Assembly (NCBI GenBank): GCA_044426085.1
Contig: JAWXUU010000005.1
Coordinates: 1-64,000 of the forward strand
DNA from: JAWXUU01 sp044426085
Lineage (GTDB): Bacteria; Bacillota; Clostridia; Christensenellales; CAMQZB01
Length of the DNA stretch: 64,000 nt
Reading direction: 5' to 3'
This document shows, piece after piece, positions 7,675-17,200 of the stretch. Position 1 is the first letter of the stretch. Each line of letters begins with the position of its first letter. The notes beneath the pieces were generated by a model. That model did no database searches. It saw nothing but the letters and a program-made list of their open reading frames with translations, and had not been told where the DNA came from. A program made the translations under genes and the position numbers.

Positions 7675-7818
7675 GCATTAATAAGCGTGATAAGTATTAT
7701 GATAATGAGTACATGCAAAAATAATGATAGCATCAACTTTGTGTAATAAAAGTTTAATTATATAATGCATACTTTTAAACAAATAACATAATAAATAAAA
7801 GTAATATAGGTGGTAATT

Positions 7819-8499
7819 ATGATGGCTAAAGGCTTGGTTTATATATTGACAAATCCATGTTTTGATGGATGGGTAAAAATCGGAATGACAAGTAAGCGTG
7901 ACATAAATCAGCGGTTAAAGGAATTGAATTCTCCAACAAATATTCCGCTTTCTTTTCGTTGTTATGCGACCTATGAGGTAGATAATGCTGTTGCAGTTGA
8001 GCAAAGTATACATAGAATTATCGACAAAATAGACGGCACTTTGCATGCTAGAGAACAGCTAGTTAATGGAAAAATTCGTGAGCGCGAATTTTTCAAAATA
8101 ACACCAGATACAGCGTTTGGAATTTTTAAAGAAATAGCAAAACTTAGGGGAGATGAAAGTAGCTTGAAACTTTCAGCACCGACTGAGGATGAAAGTATTG
8201 AAGAAGAAATAGCGGCATCAAAAACAAAGAAATCAAATAATTCATTTACACTATTGAAGATAGCGGTTGGAGAATATGTTTCTTTTTTAGCAGATGATAG
8301 CATAAAAGCTAAAGTTGTGAATGATAAAAATCAGCTAGAATATAACGGCGAAGAATATTCAGTTTCAGCACTTGCAACTAAGCTACTTAGAGAAACGCAA
8401 AATTGGGGCGTTGCATCAAACGTGAATGGGTTCAGATACTTTACAAAAGATGGTATAACACTTAGTGATTTGCGAGATATAATTGAGTCGGAAGAGTAA
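7819..8499 (+). CDS. GIY-YIG nuclease (T5orf172-type) with C-terminal DNA-binding-like domain
   Basis: This 226-aa protein opens with a T5orf172/Meiotically-up-regulated-113-type GIY-YIG domain: GLVYILTNP, VKIGMTSK, an R at INQRLKEL, and E of VEQSIHRI. Residues 150-226 form a separate unit (FLADDSIKAKV...VSALATKLL...GFRYFTKDG) resembling DUF4357/RAMA domains found with restriction and modification enzymes. The start is ATG 7819 after GGTGG. It opens a run of defence-like genes ending in the type IIS system, so a DNA-cleaving or DNA-sensing role against invaders is plausible but inferred. Confidence 0.75.
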   Translation: MMAKGLVYILTNPCFDGWVKIGMTSKRDINQRLKELNSPTNIPLSFRCYATYEVDNAVAVEQSIHRIIDKIDGTLHAREQLVNGKIREREFFKITPDTAFGIFKEIAKLRGDESSLKLSAPTEDESIEEEIAASKTKKSNNSFTLLKIAVGEYVSFLADDSIKAKVVNDKNQLEYNGEEYSVSALATKLLRETQNWGVASNVNGFRYFTKDGITLSDLRDIIESEE

Positions 8500-8559
8500 T
8501 CTGATTTTTAATATTTTAGATATTTTGAAGGTAGTACATAATAATTGGAGGCAAATTCA

Positions 8560-9492
8560 TTGAGTGAGAATATGACTGAAAAAAAGTTAATATCAATTCT
8601 AGCTGGAGCTGATGTATCTATCGTAGGTATGAAATTTAAAAACCATATTGTTAAGAAGATGTATAGTGACGAGTTTCTTAAGCTAGTTAATTATATAAAA
8701 TGGGATTTTAATAAAATACAAGATAGAGTCTTAGATTATGGAGTTTGTTTAGTACCGACATTTCAACAACAGTCAGATGGTTCATGTATAAGAAAAGGTT
8801 CTGAGATTATATTTATTGAAACGGATTTGATGCAATGCAATAGCTTGCCATGGGAATTTGTTGATTTATTAAAACTTTATAAATCAGAAGATATATATTG
8901 TGCAGATTGGTTTGGTTACCAAATAAGTGAAAGCGGTAAAATGTTTGGTGCGGGAATTGGGCACACTAATGCAAATATGCATGATCCATACCCAATACCA
9001 AAGGAATATGCGTTATCATTGCAAGAATTATCAGAGTTTAATAAGTGGTACGAAATGCATAATGATATATTAAATACCGCAGATTGCTCCGAGCAGTGGA
9101 AAAAGGCATTAAGGTTTTATCAAAGGGCGATGTTGACATCAGATATAAGTGTGCAATATGTATTGCTAACAATAATATTAGAGGTTGTTTTTTGTGGTGA
9201 TCGAAATCAACTTTCATATCAAATAGCAAGAGGTGCAAGTCTACTTTTGAGTCAAAATATTGAGGAGATGGCTAAACTAAATAAAAGTATTAAAGACTTA
9301 TACAATAAGCGATCTAAATTTGTGCATGAAGGCACGAGTATATCTATAAGTGATATGAAAGAACTGCGAGAGTATTGTAGAAGGATTCTATTGAAAGTAT
9401 ACGAAAAAGGTTTTCATAAAAATGAAGATTTCACAAAATTACAAAGGATACTATTAGTTAGCGGATATGAATCACTGCATAATTTAAGATAG
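8560..9492 (+). CDS. HEPN-type protein (Apea-like RNase candidate)
   Basis: A 310-aa protein whose C-terminal third carries the HEPN signature RSKFVHEG (R-x4-H), as in Apea-like HEPN domains of abortive-infection RNases. The N-terminal 180 residues are unrecognised. The start is taken as TTG 8560 because GGAGG lies at the proper distance; TTG 8545 is in frame but overlaps that site. The next gene starts 15 bp later and also ends in a HEPN-like motif, so the two probably form one operon and perhaps a two-component effector. Confidence 0.68.
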   Translation: MSENMTEKKLISILAGADVSIVGMKFKNHIVKKMYSDEFLKLVNYIKWDFNKIQDRVLDYGVCLVPTFQQQSDGSCIRKGSEIIFIETDLMQCNSLPWEFVDLLKLYKSEDIYCADWFGYQISESGKMFGAGIGHTNANMHDPYPIPKEYALSLQELSEFNKWYEMHNDILNTADCSEQWKKALRFYQRAMLTSDISVQYVLLTIILEVVFCGDRNQLSYQIARGASLLLSQNIEEMAKLNKSIKDLYNKRSKFVHEGTSISISDMKELREYCRRILLKVYEKGFHKNEDFTKLQRILLVSGYESLHNLR

Positions 9493-9507
9493 CTGTCGGA
9501 GGATAAA

Positions 9508-11382
9508 ATGAATTTTGGATATAGCAATTTTCTTTCTCAAGAAATAAAGGGTTATATAGATAACTTAATTTTAGGAACTAAGAAAGTAGAATGTAATAGC
9601 ATAAATGACTTTATAGAGTTATATCAGTTTGAACAAAAGATTGAGATAGGGGTATGCCACGGAATTTGGACGAGTGTAGACGTAGATAGACTTCTGAAAG
9701 AAATAAAGAAAGAGATAAATATTTATAGTAACACATTAACTAATGATAATATCTTAACCAAAACAAAAGATATTAGCAAAAAGTATAAAAAATATTTTTT
9801 TGAAATTTTTAATAAATATAAATTATATAACAAGATAGATGAAATAATATTTGCTGAGTTATATAAATTTATAAGTGTATCGCTTAGCGAAGTGTTTTCG
9901 TATAGTAAAACAATACAGAAATATAGTGATTTTTTTAAAAATGAGTTATTGAACAAAAACGATATATTAGTTTTTGCAAAATTTTTCAGTGACAAAACAA
10001 TGATTATGCCTAGGGGAATAACTAATTCGGAGTTAAATGATAAGATAGAAGAATTGTTGGATGATAAAAATATTGAGTTTGGTAACCTTTCAAATCTATA
10101 CTACGCCGAAAAAAATGGAGATTTTTTTATTAGAGATGATATTAAGTTAAAAGCAAAAAATTTGGAAGAAATCAAATCTAAGGAAACAAGGAACTCGGGA
10201 TTTGGTGTAAAATATGAGATAGGATATATTGAAAGTCAAGATGAGGTCATTGACGTGAATTTTGACAATCTAAGCTATAAGAAAACATACGATTTAAGGT
10301 GGATTAAGGATAATTTAGATTTTCCAACTTTAATGAATAATTTTATTTATTTATTGGGATTAGTTGATGGATGTAATAATATTGCGTTTTTATCACAGGC
10401 ATTAAATATTTCGATTATTGATATGATTAATGGAGGAATGTCAAAAGACAGTAGATTATATAAAAAGGACTTTAGCCAGCAACTTACTGAGTCAATTTAT
10501 TATGTCGATTTTGTGGCATATCGTGATATTTTGCAAAAAAATGGTGTAAGTTTGGAAAGTTTAATTGAATGGTTCTTTAATGTTTATATAAAAGAAGAAT
10601 TTGGAATAGAAAATTATGATTGCGTAATGCCGAGCGAAGGTAATAATATATATCAGAAGTGTAGATTATGTGCAATTGAAATTGAATCTATCATCAAGAA
10701 ATGGAGTATGCTGACACAACGTGGTGAAATTGATTATGAGCTACTATCATTTGCAAGTCCCAGTACATTGTTTGAAGATATAGGTAGCTTTATTGATAAT
10801 AAGTACGTTTCTATAATTGATGGAAAATTTGATGACATAGCACGAATTTTATTTTCCAATCAAAGCGAGTTGCTTTACAAAGGTGAATTTGGAGTATTAA
10901 AAGAGGAAAATTCTTTGTGTGATTTGCTTTGTAAAAAAGCAATTAGTTGCGATATATATAATGAGCCATGGGAGAAAGAGGCCATTTCAAAATTGTTAGC
11001 AAGTGAATTGGTAATTTTAAATGATCAAGATATATTAGAAATAGTCGACATAAATATTGTCAGAGATTTGTTGTATCTTCGTAAAAATAAATTCTGTAAT
11101 AAATCTTATTTGCATAAAGAAACGATACATTATTTAGAAAAACATGAATTTATTGAATATTTATCAAAATTATTATCAAAAAGGGAAAGTGAATATTTTA
11201 ATTACCAATTAAATAAGAAGCAGTTTATAAATGGACACGATCTAAGAAATAAGTATGTTCATGGTGCAGTCAATGCAAGTGAAGATACTAAATATCACGA
11301 AGAAAATTACAATCAATTTTTAATGCAGATAATCTTGCTTATTTTGAAAATGAACTGCGAATTATGCGAAACTAATACATGA
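9508..11382 (+). CDS. Large protein with C-terminal HEPN-like motif
   Basis: This 624-aa AT-rich gene encodes a long helical protein with no membrane segment. Near its C-terminus (about residues 585-597) is DLRNKYVHG, a HEPN RNxxxH active-site pattern. The rest is not recognised; similar architecture occurs in DUF4209-like proteins. GGAGG precedes the ATG. Together with the HEPN gene 15 bp upstream and the restriction gene downstream it is most likely part of a defence cluster. RNase activity is inferred only from the motif. Confidence 0.6.
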   Translation: MNFGYSNFLSQEIKGYIDNLILGTKKVECNSINDFIELYQFEQKIEIGVCHGIWTSVDVDRLLKEIKKEINIYSNTLTNDNILTKTKDISKKYKKYFFEIFNKYKLYNKIDEIIFAELYKFISVSLSEVFSYSKTIQKYSDFFKNELLNKNDILVFAKFFSDKTMIMPRGITNSELNDKIEELLDDKNIEFGNLSNLYYAEKNGDFFIRDDIKLKAKNLEEIKSKETRNSGFGVKYEIGYIESQDEVIDVNFDNLSYKKTYDLRWIKDNLDFPTLMNNFIYLLGLVDGCNNIAFLSQALNISIIDMINGGMSKDSRLYKKDFSQQLTESIYYVDFVAYRDILQKNGVSLESLIEWFFNVYIKEEFGIENYDCVMPSEGNNIYQKCRLCAIEIESIIKKWSMLTQRGEIDYELLSFASPSTLFEDIGSFIDNKYVSIIDGKFDDIARILFSNQSELLYKGEFGVLKEENSLCDLLCKKAISCDIYNEPWEKEAISKLLASELVILNDQDILEIVDINIVRDLLYLRKNKFCNKSYLHKETIHYLEKHEFIEYLSKLLSKRESEYFNYQLNKKQFINGHDLRNKYVHGAVNASEDTKYHEENYNQFLMQIILLILKMNCELCETNT

Positions 11383-11460
11383 ACAGAAATTTATAGTGAT
11401 ATAAGATAATAAACTAAAATAATAGCATGTATAAAATATTAATTGATATACGGAGGAAAT

Positions 11461-12855
11461 ATGGCTAAAAATAAAAGAAATTATGATGATAAATTTTTGA
11501 AATATCAAGAGTTTATAGTGACCCATAAAAATTATGAGGGGTTACCAATTGAAAAGTCTAAGGATGGAACATATCGTTGGGTTACAACTAAAAAAACAGA
11601 TATTGGGAAAAAGCGCATTGCTTGGTGCGAAGAAAGAGCTAGGGAATTAGGTCTGCCTATTCGTGAGGGAGTCTATGCTAAAGTTATGAGGGCGGTACAT
11701 CCTACCAAGGTGAAAGTATGCCAAACTTGTGGTAGAGAAATGTCTATAATGTATCTATATCCTACAAAAAATTTTATTAAAGCTATTGATAAAGAATTTG
11801 GTTATACGATTGAGCCGTTAGATGATATTGGATCATCATGGGATAAATTGATTAATGCAGGGATGGAAGAAGGAAAAATCAAAGCATTTTTTCTTAAAAA
11901 ATTAGATGAGTTTATGCCATTAGATTCAAGTAAAGATAATATTATTAAGCAAATGGAGTATGAGTCTAGGGAATTGGGAAAGAAAAATTTAAGTCCGGGA
12001 GCTATGTCTAATTTTCCTGATAGATATGATGGATTCCATACATATAATCTTTGTTGCAGGGGTAGTCAAGACAAGGGACGCAGTGCTGAAAATCTTAAGT
12101 CCTACACAAAAGATAGGAGAGCGTATGAATATTGGAGTGATGGGAACATTGCTGCTGCTAATCAATTTATGGGAAGTACTTTCTTTAAAGGCATAAGTGC
12201 TGATCATGTTGGGCCAATATCTTTAGGTTTTGTGCATGATCCAAGATACCTTAGACCAATTACGGGATCTGAAAATTCTACAAAAAGAGACAGATTAAGT
12301 TTCAATGATGTATTGGAAATTATTAAAATACAAGAAAATACACATGTGATGCCAATGTCATGGTTTTCTAAAAATATATGGGAATATATAGTAGAAAGCG
12401 GATCTGTGTCTGCTGAGCGTATGGAAATATACCGTGTAGGACTAAAGCAAAATATGGTGAATTTTATGACTATATTATATAAGATTAAATATAGTCAGTG
12501 TTGTGATGGAGTAAAATTTTTGACTAATGCTTTCTTGAAAGAACATTATATCGATTTTGCATATAAATATTCGTTTAATGACTTAGGTGTGATAACAACA
12601 CAAGTAGATAAGAAAGCAAATGATGCAAATAGAAAGGAATGGGAGCGATATGTTAGAATAGCGTTTGATTCAATTGATGAGTTCTTTGAAAAAGATAATC
12701 GAAATATTAAACATAGCATTGAAAATGCAATTTTGGTTAAATTAGATGAATTGATTAATAAAATAGATGAACAAGAAATTGGAATAAGTAAGAGCATACT
12801 CCTTGATATTATGAAGAAAATTGAAATGAAAATAATCCAAGAAATGGATGCATAA
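11461..12855 (+). CDS. Type IIS restriction endonuclease, Alw26I/Eco31I/Esp3I-like (HNH)
   Basis: The 464-aa protein has CQTCG at about residue 84 and a central HNH signature (SADHVGPISLGF, then NSTKRDRLS) like that of Eco31I-family enzymes, which use one HNH site to cut outside asymmetric GTCTC-containing targets. The partner gene, convergent and 27 bp away, encodes a fused adenine/cytosine methyltransferase, the arrangement known for Alw26I, Eco31I and Esp3I, where the two strands of an asymmetric site need different modification. The start ATG 11461 follows GGAGG. Exact specificity cannot be read from sequence. Confidence 0.78.
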   Translation: MAKNKRNYDDKFLKYQEFIVTHKNYEGLPIEKSKDGTYRWVTTKKTDIGKKRIAWCEERARELGLPIREGVYAKVMRAVHPTKVKVCQTCGREMSIMYLYPTKNFIKAIDKEFGYTIEPLDDIGSSWDKLINAGMEEGKIKAFFLKKLDEFMPLDSSKDNIIKQMEYESRELGKKNLSPGAMSNFPDRYDGFHTYNLCCRGSQDKGRSAENLKSYTKDRRAYEYWSDGNIAAANQFMGSTFFKGISADHVGPISLGFVHDPRYLRPITGSENSTKRDRLSFNDVLEIIKIQENTHVMPMSWFSKNIWEYIVESGSVSAERMEIYRVGLKQNMVNFMTILYKIKYSQCCDGVKFLTNAFLKEHYIDFAYKYSFNDLGVITTQVDKKANDANRKEWERYVRIAFDSIDEFFEKDNRNIKHSIENAILVKLDELINKIDEQEIGISKSILLDIMKKIEMKIIQEMDA

Positions 12856-12867
12856 AAGCATCCATTT
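12842..12867. terminator. Bidirectional terminator between endonuclease and methyltransferase
   Basis: AAATGGATGC (12842-12851) pairs perfectly with GCATCCATTT (12858-12867), with the endonuclease stop codon in the loop. The stem is symmetric, so it can stop transcription from both convergent genes. Confidence 0.75.
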
Positions 12868-12882
12868 CTTAATTAAAATACA

Positions 12883-15800
12883 TTATAAAAATGATAATTG
12901 TTTGTAGATTGTGATTTTATCATACTTAGCAGATGAATAACACGATGGCGGCCTAATTGTATTTATTCTTTTTATATATTGAGAATGGTATTCCGTAGGA
13001 GCAAGAGCATCATCATCGGGTTGAATTGTATCTAAATCAAATATAGCATCTTTAACTGTTATTTGGGAACTTGGCTCTAGTGTTGTTGGCTCAGGGAAAA
13101 GCGTTTCTGGATTTATGTTAAGATTATTTTTTGTGCATATAATAATAACCCGTTTTCTTTTTTGGGGTACACCATAAAGATTAGCCATTAGTTTACGCCC
13201 TTCGACTTTGTACCCTAAAGAGGTAAAAGTATCAATTATTTCTAGATAAGTTTTTCCAGAATTAAATGTTAATAAACCTTCTACGTTTTCCATCACTACA
13301 ATCTTTGGTGATACTGTTTTAACAACAGCAATATATTCTTTAAATAACTGATTGCGAGGATCATCAATAAATCGCTTTCCTGCATGAGAAAATCCTTGGC
13401 AAGGAGGGCCGCCACAAATTAAGTCAATAGAGTTATCAATGCTTTGTTGAACAATTTTTTGTTTTACTGTTGCGTCAGTAATATCCGCATGAATAACTGA
13501 TGTATGGGGATGATTTATTTTAAATGTTATACAAGCATTTTTATCTATATCATTGCTGATAAGTGAATTAACGCCAGCCATCTCCGCACCTAGCGACATG
13601 CCACCAGCACCACAAAATAAATCTAAACAATTTTTTATCCCTGTCATATCCTTGATTTTTTTAAATAGTTCATATGCTAATATTGGTGGAACGGCATTTC
13701 CGACTTGATTTAATAAATTTGTTTTATTACCATAAAAATAATAATAGTCATTAAAGCTTTGCAGTCGAGCAGCTTCACGTACACTTAATACTCGATTGTG
13801 TGAAGGATGAATATATGTGCCGTTACCTGGTCTATTAAAGTAGGTTGTTATCGTATAACTAGGTTTATTATAATCAAGCCTGCCATATAAAGTTGTGCGA
13901 CCACCAGTTTCTGTAATTCTTGTTAATCGTTTTGATTTAGCAACAACATCCGGTGATATATTTTTCCAGTTGCCGCCTTGAGGAACACACTTTACCATTT
14001 CTAAATCTAAGTCACTTAGTTTGAATGTGGTGTGGTTTAAAAGAATATTATTTTTTAATTTTTTATATTTAGCACATATGCCTTGAATGACCTCGATATC
14101 AAATGATGAGATATCAAATGTGAATGACGATAACAATGCATTTATATTAAGATTATTATTATACAAATCAATGATATCATCACGATTAACGTTCGGTAAT
14201 ATAGCTTTAAAATCATCTATAAAACTATCCAAAATAGTATTGTTTGTCGAATTTAAAGAAGTGGTAAATTCAGCCTCGGAAACATTATTTGAATTAACAC
14301 CGTTATAGGCATCGGTACATAATGCATCTATTTCACCGAGTATATCGTTGTTAAATGTTTCTAAATATAATTTGGTTTTGTGGCTAATCAATTTCAAATT
14401 TGCAGAATAAATTGGAATTGGGAAATTTCCAATTTCATAGTTACTGATATGATTATTTGAACTGAAAAGCTTGAAATACCAGTTTATTGTTTTGCAGTTC
14501 ATCAAGCCTAGTAATGCAAAGATGTCAAGATTATTTACTGTTTTTGTGATTGATAGGAAATTGCATGAATTACCAAGAACCATGTTCGGCTTAATATATG
14601 CGAAGAACACGCGGCTACTTCGATTTATGTTGCTTATTTGTTGGCAGGATATTCGTTCAGCAGCTATATATATAGATTTCGCTGATTTGGAAATAAAGTC
14701 AGCATCTACATATTCGGTATTATTTGAATCTGTTAAATAAGGCTTGATATTTCTTCCTCGTAATAAATGATAGGGTGTTGATGTATCACAGATATATTGC
14801 TTATTTGCAGTTAGATCGAGTTCTCCACGCATATTAACTATAAATGGCAAATCTTTGATTTTAGGGTGTTCATTCAATTTTGCAAGAAGATGATAGCTAG
14901 ATGAATCGAGGGGATATATTGCATTTAACGTGTTTTTATCGATTATATTCTCAATTTTTATATCGGTAGTATCGTGAGGATTTTTGTAAAAATCGGGGAA
15001 CATTTTTATTGTATGAGTTTTTTTCGTTTTGTCAATGATAATTGTGGAAAGCGATTGTTTTGCATCTAAATATTTATTGTTTTCGTGTAATATCTCAATA
15101 TGCTTTATTCCCATGGTTAGCAACATATGGCTTCTTAATTTTTCGGAAGTTTTATCTGATAATATAGTGCTGGGTATTAGCAATGCAATCATTGCCGTAG
15201 ATGAAGAATAAGTAGATATAATGGCCTCGGTAAATATTTTATATGAATTTATGATGCCATCATTTGAGTGTTTAAAATTCAAGCGATAGTATTTGATTAT
15301 TTCATCTAAATATTGTTTTGAAACAAATGGTGTAGAATTTATATATTTCTTATTTTGTTCAATTTTGAGGTTTTTATATGGTGGATTGGTTATAATTATG
15401 TCAAATAAATCGCCATTTAATGAAGGAAATGCATCTGAAAGAGTAATGAAATTTAGGCTGCATTTTGAAATATCAAACATGAGACCATTTGCAATTCTGT
15501 TTTTGAAGTATTCCTCGTTAATATTAATATCAAAATAGCATACACAAAACTTTTTAAATTGCTCTTTGTATAGGTGTAAAGCATCAATATTAGTATCTGA
15601 AACATATATATTATTAATTATGTTTTGAATTTGTATTTTATCAAAATTATATTCAGATATTTTTTTTAAATAAGCGAACACAAAATTGCCACTACCAACA
15701 CACGGTTCTAAAAACAATTTTTTTTCAATATTGCAAATGAAGCTTTCGTCTGCATTGTTAAATAGTGTTGTAACGACGTGATACGCGTAGTCTAAGTCAG

Positions 15801-15909
15801 TATAGAAACTACCAGTAAATTGGCGATATGTTTCAGGCATTGAATTCTCGTAAGTTTTACTTTTGAGTTTTAATTCATTCCACAGCATGTTTTTTTCTTG
15901 AGTTTTCAT
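12883..15909 (-). CDS. Bifunctional DNA methyltransferase: N6-adenine domain fused to circularly permuted C5-cytosine domain
   Basis: A 1008-aa fusion. The N-terminal half is an Eco57I/TaqI-type adenine methyltransferase (SAM motif LEPCVGSGNF near 68-76, catalytic NPPY at 175-178). The C-terminal half is a C5-cytosine methyltransferase in permuted order: late motifs first (VREAARLQSF, then QVGNAVPP near 735), then motif I LDLFCGAGG (near 763), catalytic PPCQGFS (near 835), ENVEGLL and QKRKRVII. Two activities in one chain match type IIS systems such as Alw26I and Esp3I, in which one strand gets m6A and the other m5C. It protects the element and host from the convergent HNH endonuclease. A strong AGGAGGG precedes ATG 15909. 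Confidence 0.85.
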   Translation of the reverse strand: MKTQEKNMLWNELKLKSKTYENSMPETYRQFTGSFYTDLDYAYHVVTTLFNNADESFICNIEKKLFLEPCVGSGNFVFAYLKKISEYNFDKIQIQNIINNIYVSDTNIDALHLYKEQFKKFCVCYFDININEEYFKNRIANGLMFDISKCSLNFITLSDAFPSLNGDLFDIIITNPPYKNLKIEQNKKYINSTPFVSKQYLDEIIKYYRLNFKHSNDGIINSYKIFTEAIISTYSSSTAMIALLIPSTILSDKTSEKLRSHMLLTMGIKHIEILHENNKYLDAKQSLSTIIIDKTKKTHTIKMFPDFYKNPHDTTDIKIENIIDKNTLNAIYPLDSSSYHLLAKLNEHPKIKDLPFIVNMRGELDLTANKQYICDTSTPYHLLRGRNIKPYLTDSNNTEYVDADFISKSAKSIYIAAERISCQQISNINRSSRVFFAYIKPNMVLGNSCNFLSITKTVNNLDIFALLGLMNCKTINWYFKLFSSNNHISNYEIGNFPIPIYSANLKLISHKTKLYLETFNNDILGEIDALCTDAYNGVNSNNVSEAEFTTSLNSTNNTILDSFIDDFKAILPNVNRDDIIDLYNNNLNINALLSSFTFDISSFDIEVIQGICAKYKKLKNNILLNHTTFKLSDLDLEMVKCVPQGGNWKNISPDVVAKSKRLTRITETGGRTTLYGRLDYNKPSYTITTYFNRPGNGTYIHPSHNRVLSVREAARLQSFNDYYYFYGNKTNLLNQVGNAVPPILAYELFKKIKDMTGIKNCLDLFCGAGGMSLGAEMAGVNSLISNDIDKNACITFKINHPHTSVIHADITDATVKQKIVQQSIDNSIDLICGGPPCQGFSHAGKRFIDDPRNQLFKEYIAVVKTVSPKIVVMENVEGLLTFNSGKTYLEIIDTFTSLGYKVEGRKLMANLYGVPQKRKRVIIICTKNNLNINPETLFPEPTTLEPSSQITVKDAIFDLDTIQPDDDALAPTEYHSQYIKRINTIRPPSCYSSAKYDKITIYKQLSFL

Positions 15910-15930
15910 AAACCCTCCTAATATGCTTAT

Positions 15931-15972
15931 AGTATAACATACTTATAAAAACGAGACAAGCAAAACGAGACG
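15931..15972 (-). promoter_or_regulatory. Methyltransferase promoter with twin GTCTC boxes
   Basis: On the minus strand, TTGTCT (15959-15954) and TATACT (15936-15931) sit 17 bp apart, giving a -35/-10 pair 22 bp before the start codon. The -35 overlaps GTCTCG, and a second GTCTCG lies 14 bp upstream (15971-15966), in direct repeat GTCTCGTTTT. GTCTC is the core target of Alw26I/Eco31I/Esp3I enzymes, so the methyltransferase may bind or modify its own promoter. The regulatory role is inferred. Confidence 0.55.
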
Positions 15973-16015
15973 AAATTCAAATATTAGTTTTAATAAAAAA
16001 AGTTCTTAAAATATC

Positions 16016-16044
16016 TTGACATCTTTTTTTCGTTATGATATACT
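16016..16044 (+). promoter_or_regulatory. Promoter of the LexA-like regulator
   Basis: TTGACA (16016-16021) and TATACT (16039-16044) are 17 bp apart, followed by AGGAGG 8 bp before the ATG at 16092. Confidence 0.75.
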
Positions 16045-16091
16045 TCTTTTGCAAAGTGACCGAGTGGTTGCTTTAGAATTTAGGAGGAGTT

Positions 16092-16691
16092 ATGAGAACT
16101 AAAAGTGAGGATAGGCTACGTGAAATAGTGGCTTATATTGATAAATGTTATAGTGAGTCTGGAAGAACCCCATCGCTAGAAAAGATGGCAAGTCATTTTT
16201 CTATGGCTAAGGCGAACGTATATAAATATGTATCCGAACTGGAAGCTCGTGGACTTCTTGAGAATTTGGGAAGAGATGGCCTTGTTACAAGGAAGATGGC
16301 TAAGACTAATGTGTCGAGTAGGAATCTTGCTGTTGTCGGTGAGATAGCTTGCGGTTCGCCAATACTTGCTGAAGAGAATATTGAAGAATATGTTTCTATC
16401 CCTGAGAAGTGGATAGGGAAAGGTGAGTTCTTTATTTTAAAAGCTAAAGGCGAGAGCATGATAAATGCAGGAATCGATAGTGGTGATCTTGTGATTGTGC
16501 GCAAGCAGGTTGTTGCAGAGCAAGGACAGATAGTTGTTGCGCTCACGGCTGACGGCGAAGCTACACTCAAGCGGTTTTATTTGCGAGATGGCATGGCGGT
16601 TCTGCATCCTGAGAACGACGACATGGAAGATATCGTGCTAGACTATTGTGATATTCAAGGTGTTGTTGTAAAGGTTATTAAAGATGTATGA
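16092..16691 (+). CDS. LexA-like self-cleaving repressor
   Basis: This 199-aa protein has an N-terminal winged HTH (residues 1-65, TPSLEKMASHFSMAKANVYK) and a C-terminal S24/LexA peptidase domain. The likely cleavage region reads IACGSP, giving Cys-Gly as in UmuD rather than the Ala-Gly of host LexA; the catalytic Ser lies in KGESMINAG and Lys in ATLKRF. RecA-stimulated self-cleavage would link induction to DNA damage. It starts the early region of the element and overlaps the next gene by 4 bp. It could be the lysogeny repressor or an SOS-type accessory regulator; no separate CI-type repressor sits beside it. Confidence 0.82.
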   Translation: MRTKSEDRLREIVAYIDKCYSESGRTPSLEKMASHFSMAKANVYKYVSELEARGLLENLGRDGLVTRKMAKTNVSSRNLAVVGEIACGSPILAEENIEEYVSIPEKWIGKGEFFILKAKGESMINAGIDSGDLVIVRKQVVAEQGQIVVALTADGEATLKRFYLRDGMAVLHPENDDMEDIVLDYCDIQGVVVKVIKDV

Positions 16692-16936
16692 GTGCTGTTC
16701 GTATTCCGCTTGTTGTGGAAGTTATCTATTATGAAAACGGACACTTCGAGCCTAGTAGCATTATATTTGATGATATAAGCTACGATGTTGACAAAGTTAT
16801 CAGGAAAGGCAATTATTGTCCTAAAAATATTGGGTGTTTGGCCCCAATAGAATATACGATTATGGTCGAAGGGCAGACTAAGAAAATCTACTTTGAGGAA
16901 CATACGAAGAAATGGTTTTCAGTCAAACAACAATGA
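16688..16936 (+). CDS. Small protein coupled to the LexA-like regulator
   Basis: An 82-aa beta-rich protein whose ATG overlaps the regulator stop (ATGA). The fold resembles small proteins that travel with LexA/UmuC-type genes in Bacillota, but I cannot name its function. No membrane segment or catalytic motif is visible. Confidence 0.6.
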   Translation: MSAVRIPLVVEVIYYENGHFEPSSIIFDDISYDVDKVIRKGNYCPKNIGCLAPIEYTIMVEGQTKKIYFEEHTKKWFSVKQQ

Positions 16937-17026
16937 AAATATAATGCTGTAAACACGAATGTGATGCTTGCTTTCACTTGAAGCCCCAAAACAAGTGTAA
17001 TGTTCATCCCAATAGGAGATGAGTAT

Positions 17027-17200
17027 ATGAAAGAGAAGATGACGCAGGAAATTTATTGTCCAAATTGTGGTGTTAAGTTACGTGGAACACCGCTAGCACA
17101 AGGCAATTTCAAATTCCAATGTAGAAGATGTGGAGTTAAGATATTGTCAAAATTAAGGTCAGCTAAAAAAGCTGATATGCATATTGAACTAATTGAATAA
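17027..17200 (+). CDS. Com-like small zinc-ribbon protein
   Basis: A 57-aa protein with two Cys pairs, CPNCG and CRRCG, 20 residues apart, as in Com, the phage Mu translational activator, and similar zinc ribbons near phage modification genes. The ATG at 17027 is chosen for its AGGAGATGAG site; an upstream in-frame ATG at 17000 lacks one. No mom-like gene is adjacent. Confidence 0.65.
   Translation: MKEKMTQEIYCPNCGVKLRGTPLAQGNFKFQCRRCGVKILSKLRSAKKADMHIELIE

Noticed and set aside
7521..7736. 71-aa minus-strand hydrophobic ORF
   Set aside because: It spans the terminator of the YxN operon, lacks a ribosome site and is explained by AT-rich noncoding sequence.
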